DNA of 64,000 bases, from NCBI GenBank assembly GCA_937974245.1, contig CALJKV010000046.1:1-64000 (forward strand). The letters are read 5' to 3'. Position numbers and translations under genes: made by a program. This DNA comes from an uncultured Chloroflexota bacterium (GTDB taxonomy: Bacteria > Chloroflexota > Anaerolineae > Aggregatilineales > Phototrophicaceae). Shown one piece after another: positions 61,998 to 64,000 of the stretch. Numbering within the stretch: the first letter of the stretch is position 1; the number at the start of each line of letters is the position of its first letter. The notes below the pieces were generated by a model. The model was not told the DNA's origin. It saw only the letters and a program-made list of their open reading frames with translations, and ran no database searches.

Positions 61998-63029
61998 ATG
62001 CTTTTGGAGCAGGAAATCCAGGAACAAGCCAGTGTGTTGGAACGGTTGCTAGGTGAACAATGGGGGCATGTAGCACAGATTGTGGCAGCAATTAAAGCCT
62101 TTGACCCGCCCTATGTGCTCATCGCGGCACGCGGCACGAGTGACAATGCAGCGCGTTATGCGCAATATGTTTTGGGGGGGAAGGCGCACCTGCCAGTCGC
62201 ATTGAGCACACCATCGCTGCACACCTTATATGAGACGCCACCGAATCTGGGAAAAGGGCTGGTAATCGGTATCTCACAGTCCGGCCAGGCCGAGGATGTG
62301 CGCCGTGTGCTGGCGGATGCCAGAGAGCAGGGTGCGTTGACGATCAGCGTGACCAACTATGATAACTCCCCGATGGCGCAAACCGCCGCCCATCATATCC
62401 CCTTGTGTGCCGGTGAAGAACTGAGTATTGCCGCTACCAAAACCTATACCGCTCAACTCACTGTGATGGCGATGTTGGGTGCGTTACTATCCGGGGATTC
62501 GATCCTGCTGGACGAACTGCGCCAGTTACCCGGATGGATGCAGGCGACGCTCGACTTTTCTGCGGAGATTGCCGGGTGGGCGGAGCGTTATCGCTATATG
62601 ACGCACTTTGCCGCCGTTGGGCGCGGTTATAATTACCCGACGGCTTTCGAGATCAGCCTGAAGATTAAAGAACTGACGTATGTGATCGGGGAAGGTTACA
62701 GCGAAGCGGATTTCCGGCATGGCCCGATTGCGACCATTATGCCTGAACTGCCGGTAATAGTCGTTGTGCCTCAGGGGCACACCACGCCCGCTATGCGTGA
62801 TCTGGTGGCGAAATTGGGTGAGAAGCAGGCCGAACTCCTGGTCATTAGCAACGATGATGACGCCCTTAAGCCAGCCACCAAGGCGATGCGGATTGCGAAT
62901 TTACCAGAATGGCTTTCTCCGATAGTCGGTGTGGTGCCGGGACAGGTGCTGGCGATGAACCTTGCACTGGTGCGCGGGTATCCGGTGGACAAACCGCATG
63001 GGCTGACGAAGGTGACGATTACCCGCTAG
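61998..63029 (+). CDS. Double-SIS sugar-phosphate isomerase-like protein (GlmS C-domain type)
   Basis: The 343-residue protein has two SIS (sugar isomerase) domains, about 20-165 and 185-330, without the N-terminal glutaminase of GlmS. Motifs are AARGTSDNAARYAQY, GISQSGQAEDV, GEELSIAATKTYTAQ, GRGYNYPTAFEISLKIKEL and EGYSEADFRHGP. It could be a glucosamine-6-phosphate deaminase of the NagB-II/AgaS type, working on free ammonia or releasing it. It is divergent from the branching-enzyme gene. TACAAT near 61947-61952 may be its -10 box. Confidence 0.88.
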   Translation: MLLEQEIQEQASVLERLLGEQWGHVAQIVAAIKAFDPPYVLIAARGTSDNAARYAQYVLGGKAHLPVALSTPSLHTLYETPPNLGKGLVIGISQSGQAEDVRRVLADAREQGALTISVTNYDNSPMAQTAAHHIPLCAGEELSIAATKTYTAQLTVMAMLGALLSGDSILLDELRQLPGWMQATLDFSAEIAGWAERYRYMTHFAAVGRGYNYPTAFEISLKIKELTYVIGEGYSEADFRHGPIATIMPELPVIVVVPQGHTTPAMRDLVAKLGEKQAELLVISNDDDALKPATKAMRIANLPEWLSPIVGVVPGQVLAMNLALVRGYPVDKPHGLTKVTITR

Positions 63030-63054
63030 ACACATGGATCAGGGCTTTGTGTCA

Positions 63055-63573
63055 TCAGGCCTGTCTGCGTTCCGGATGGTCTATGGCATCACTTTCCATC
63101 ACTGTACCCATAATCACGAAGTCCGCCCACAGGACGAATAAGCGATCATCACTATTGTATGTCAGGCGCATTCGCCAGGGCAGCCGCAGCCACATATAGG
63201 CGATGCGCCGCCGTTCGTAACGGGTAGTATGCTCCAGAAGGCCGTGATACCAACGCGGGTAGCGCAGGTATTTACGATGGAAATCGGAGAGGGCTGGTAT
63301 GTATTGGTAGCCCACAAAGGCTGTCAGCAGCAGGGCAATGCCCATCCCGGTGAAAGAGGCCGTGACACCCAATGAGGTCGAACTCCAACCGCCAAAGCCA
63401 ATAAGAAACATGCCCGACCACGCTAGCAGCGGCAGCAGCGGCAGATACAGGTCTTCTTTATCACCGTACTTTTGAAAGAGGGCGATAACCGGTTCCTTGA
63501 GATGCCCGGTGAAAATTAGTACCGTTCGGGTGAGGAAGAGTAGACTGATAAAGAATATCAGCAGATTGACCAT
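63055..63573 (-). CDS. Small membrane protein next to a radical SAM gene
   Basis: The 172 residues have three TM helices (about 2-19, 45-62, 69-90) and a basic Trp/Arg-rich C-terminal cytoplasmic half. No family is recognised. The start at 63573 (MVNLLIFFISLLFL) is 8 bases after the radical SAM stop, so the two are probably one operon. A longer frame to 63639 overlaps that gene and is less likely. Function unknown. Confidence 0.65.
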   Translation of the reverse strand: MVNLLIFFISLLFLTRTVLIFTGHLKEPVIALFQKYGDKEDLYLPLLPLLAWSGMFLIGFGGWSSTSLGVTASFTGMGIALLLTAFVGYQYIPALSDFHRKYLRYPRWYHGLLEHTTRYERRRIAYMWLRLPWRMRLTYNSDDRLFVLWADFVIMGTVMESDAIDHPERRQA

Positions 63574-63581
63574 GATGAACC

Positions 63582-64000
63582 TCACATGCGCAGGAGTGCC
63601 CGGGGGCCTTTGTACAAGGGACAAACGCAGCGTTCGCATTCTGGCCGCGTCCCGGTTCGATAGGCTTGACGGAGTGCCCGCGCCATGTCATTGTTGATCT
63701 CCGTCTTGAGCGATGCCGTCTCTCCATTTGCCCCCTGAGATATGTGAATTTGGCCGAATGCTGGGAGAAAATAACAGGGGCGCAGTGTTCCGTCCACTTC
63801 GATCACGACGTTAATATGGGGTGCATTGCAGCGAGGCCGGGGAAACCCGGTTTGTCCGGTGAGCGCCGCGAAATAATCTATCATACGACGCAGCTTGGTC
63901 GGGGATTCCGCGATCAGTCCACTGACGAAATCCTCTGCGAAATGGACTTCTACCGCATCTAAGACCTGAGCCAGCTCGCCAACATCGTCCGGTGTGAGCG
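63582..64000 (-). CDS. Radical SAM/SPASM protein, C-terminal part (continues beyond the window)
   Basis: This frame is open to the window end, so only about 139 C-terminal residues are visible. PRCNAPHINVVIEVDGTLRPC and CERCVCPLYKG near the end are the Cys positions of a SPASM or twitch auxiliary Fe-S domain. The CxxxCxxC radical SAM core must lie beyond 64000. Such proteins modify peptides or other biomolecules. It overlaps nothing and is followed by the small membrane-protein gene. Confidence 0.75.
   Translation of the reverse strand, partial: LTPDDVGELAQVLDAVEVHFAEDFVSGLIAESPTKLRRMIDYFAALTGQTGFPRPRCNAPHINVVIEVDGTLRPCYFLPAFGQIHISQGANGETASLKTEINNDMARALRQAYRTGTRPECERCVCPLYKGPRALLRM

Overview
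The window looks like chromosomal DNA of a free-living bacterium with moderate GC content. The gene styles (GH57-based glycogen metabolism, AddAB-type nuclease-helicase, receiver-only response regulators, a TPR/SLT lipoprotein, large soluble repeat-like proteins, CsoR-type copper control) fit a member of the Chloroflexota, perhaps Anaerolineae. That assignment is inference from protein character only; there is no rRNA or tRNA in the window to confirm it. About 47 protein genes can be supported. No tRNA, rRNA, CRISPR array, prophage or insertion sequence was seen.

Layout. 1-3130: a gene-free repeat-rich edge, then a BKACE (DUF849) enzyme and a translationally coupled beta-propeller/MoaD-like pair. 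3400-8690: a copper-handling operon on the minus strand (csoR, TauE-cupredoxin protein, copZ-like chaperone, a second csoR fused to a piece of the copA N-terminus, a membrane protein, copA), headed by two perfect tandem CsoR-type operators and closed by a clear terminator. 8720-16000: an O-antigen ligase-like protein, a membrane Ser/Thr kinase, and a convergent 1061-residue protein of uncertain family. 16125-27071: hydantoinase B homologue, small membrane protein, creatininase-like amidase, and a surface-glycan group (two membrane glycosyltransferase-like proteins, NeuD-type acyltransferase, DegT-type aminotransferase, GT2 glycosyltransferase), then a secreted sorbosone-dehydrogenase-like propeller.

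27105-38064: a histidine kinase with a receiver protein diverges from a second, paralogous receiver that heads a tight operon with a NERD-domain membrane protein, an AddB-like nuclease, an AddA-like helicase-nuclease and a membrane protein. 38067-47919: a sensor kinase that lacks the phospho-acceptor His, an M23 peptidase, a B12-binding radical SAM protein, an amidohydrolase, two unknown small proteins and a TPR/SLT lytic transglycosylase lipoprotein. 48017-52650: a lone receiver, an 857-bp gene-free stretch ending in a possible structured leader, and an ABC exporter with two paralogous permeases. 52725-61791: a glycogen locus (phosphorylase, stand-alone CBM48 protein, GH57/DUF3536-like protein, glgC, glgA, GH57 branching enzyme). 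61998-64000: a double-SIS sugar-phosphate isomerase-like protein, a small membrane protein and the C-terminal part of a radical SAM/SPASM protein running off the end.

The most unusual items are the HMA-CsoR chimera inside the copper operon, the receiver-NERD-AddAB operon facing a histidine kinase/receiver unit, the histidine kinase without its His, the MoaD/beta-propeller pair, a GH57 protein whose motif-4 Asp is Ser, and the possible structured leader before the ABC operon.
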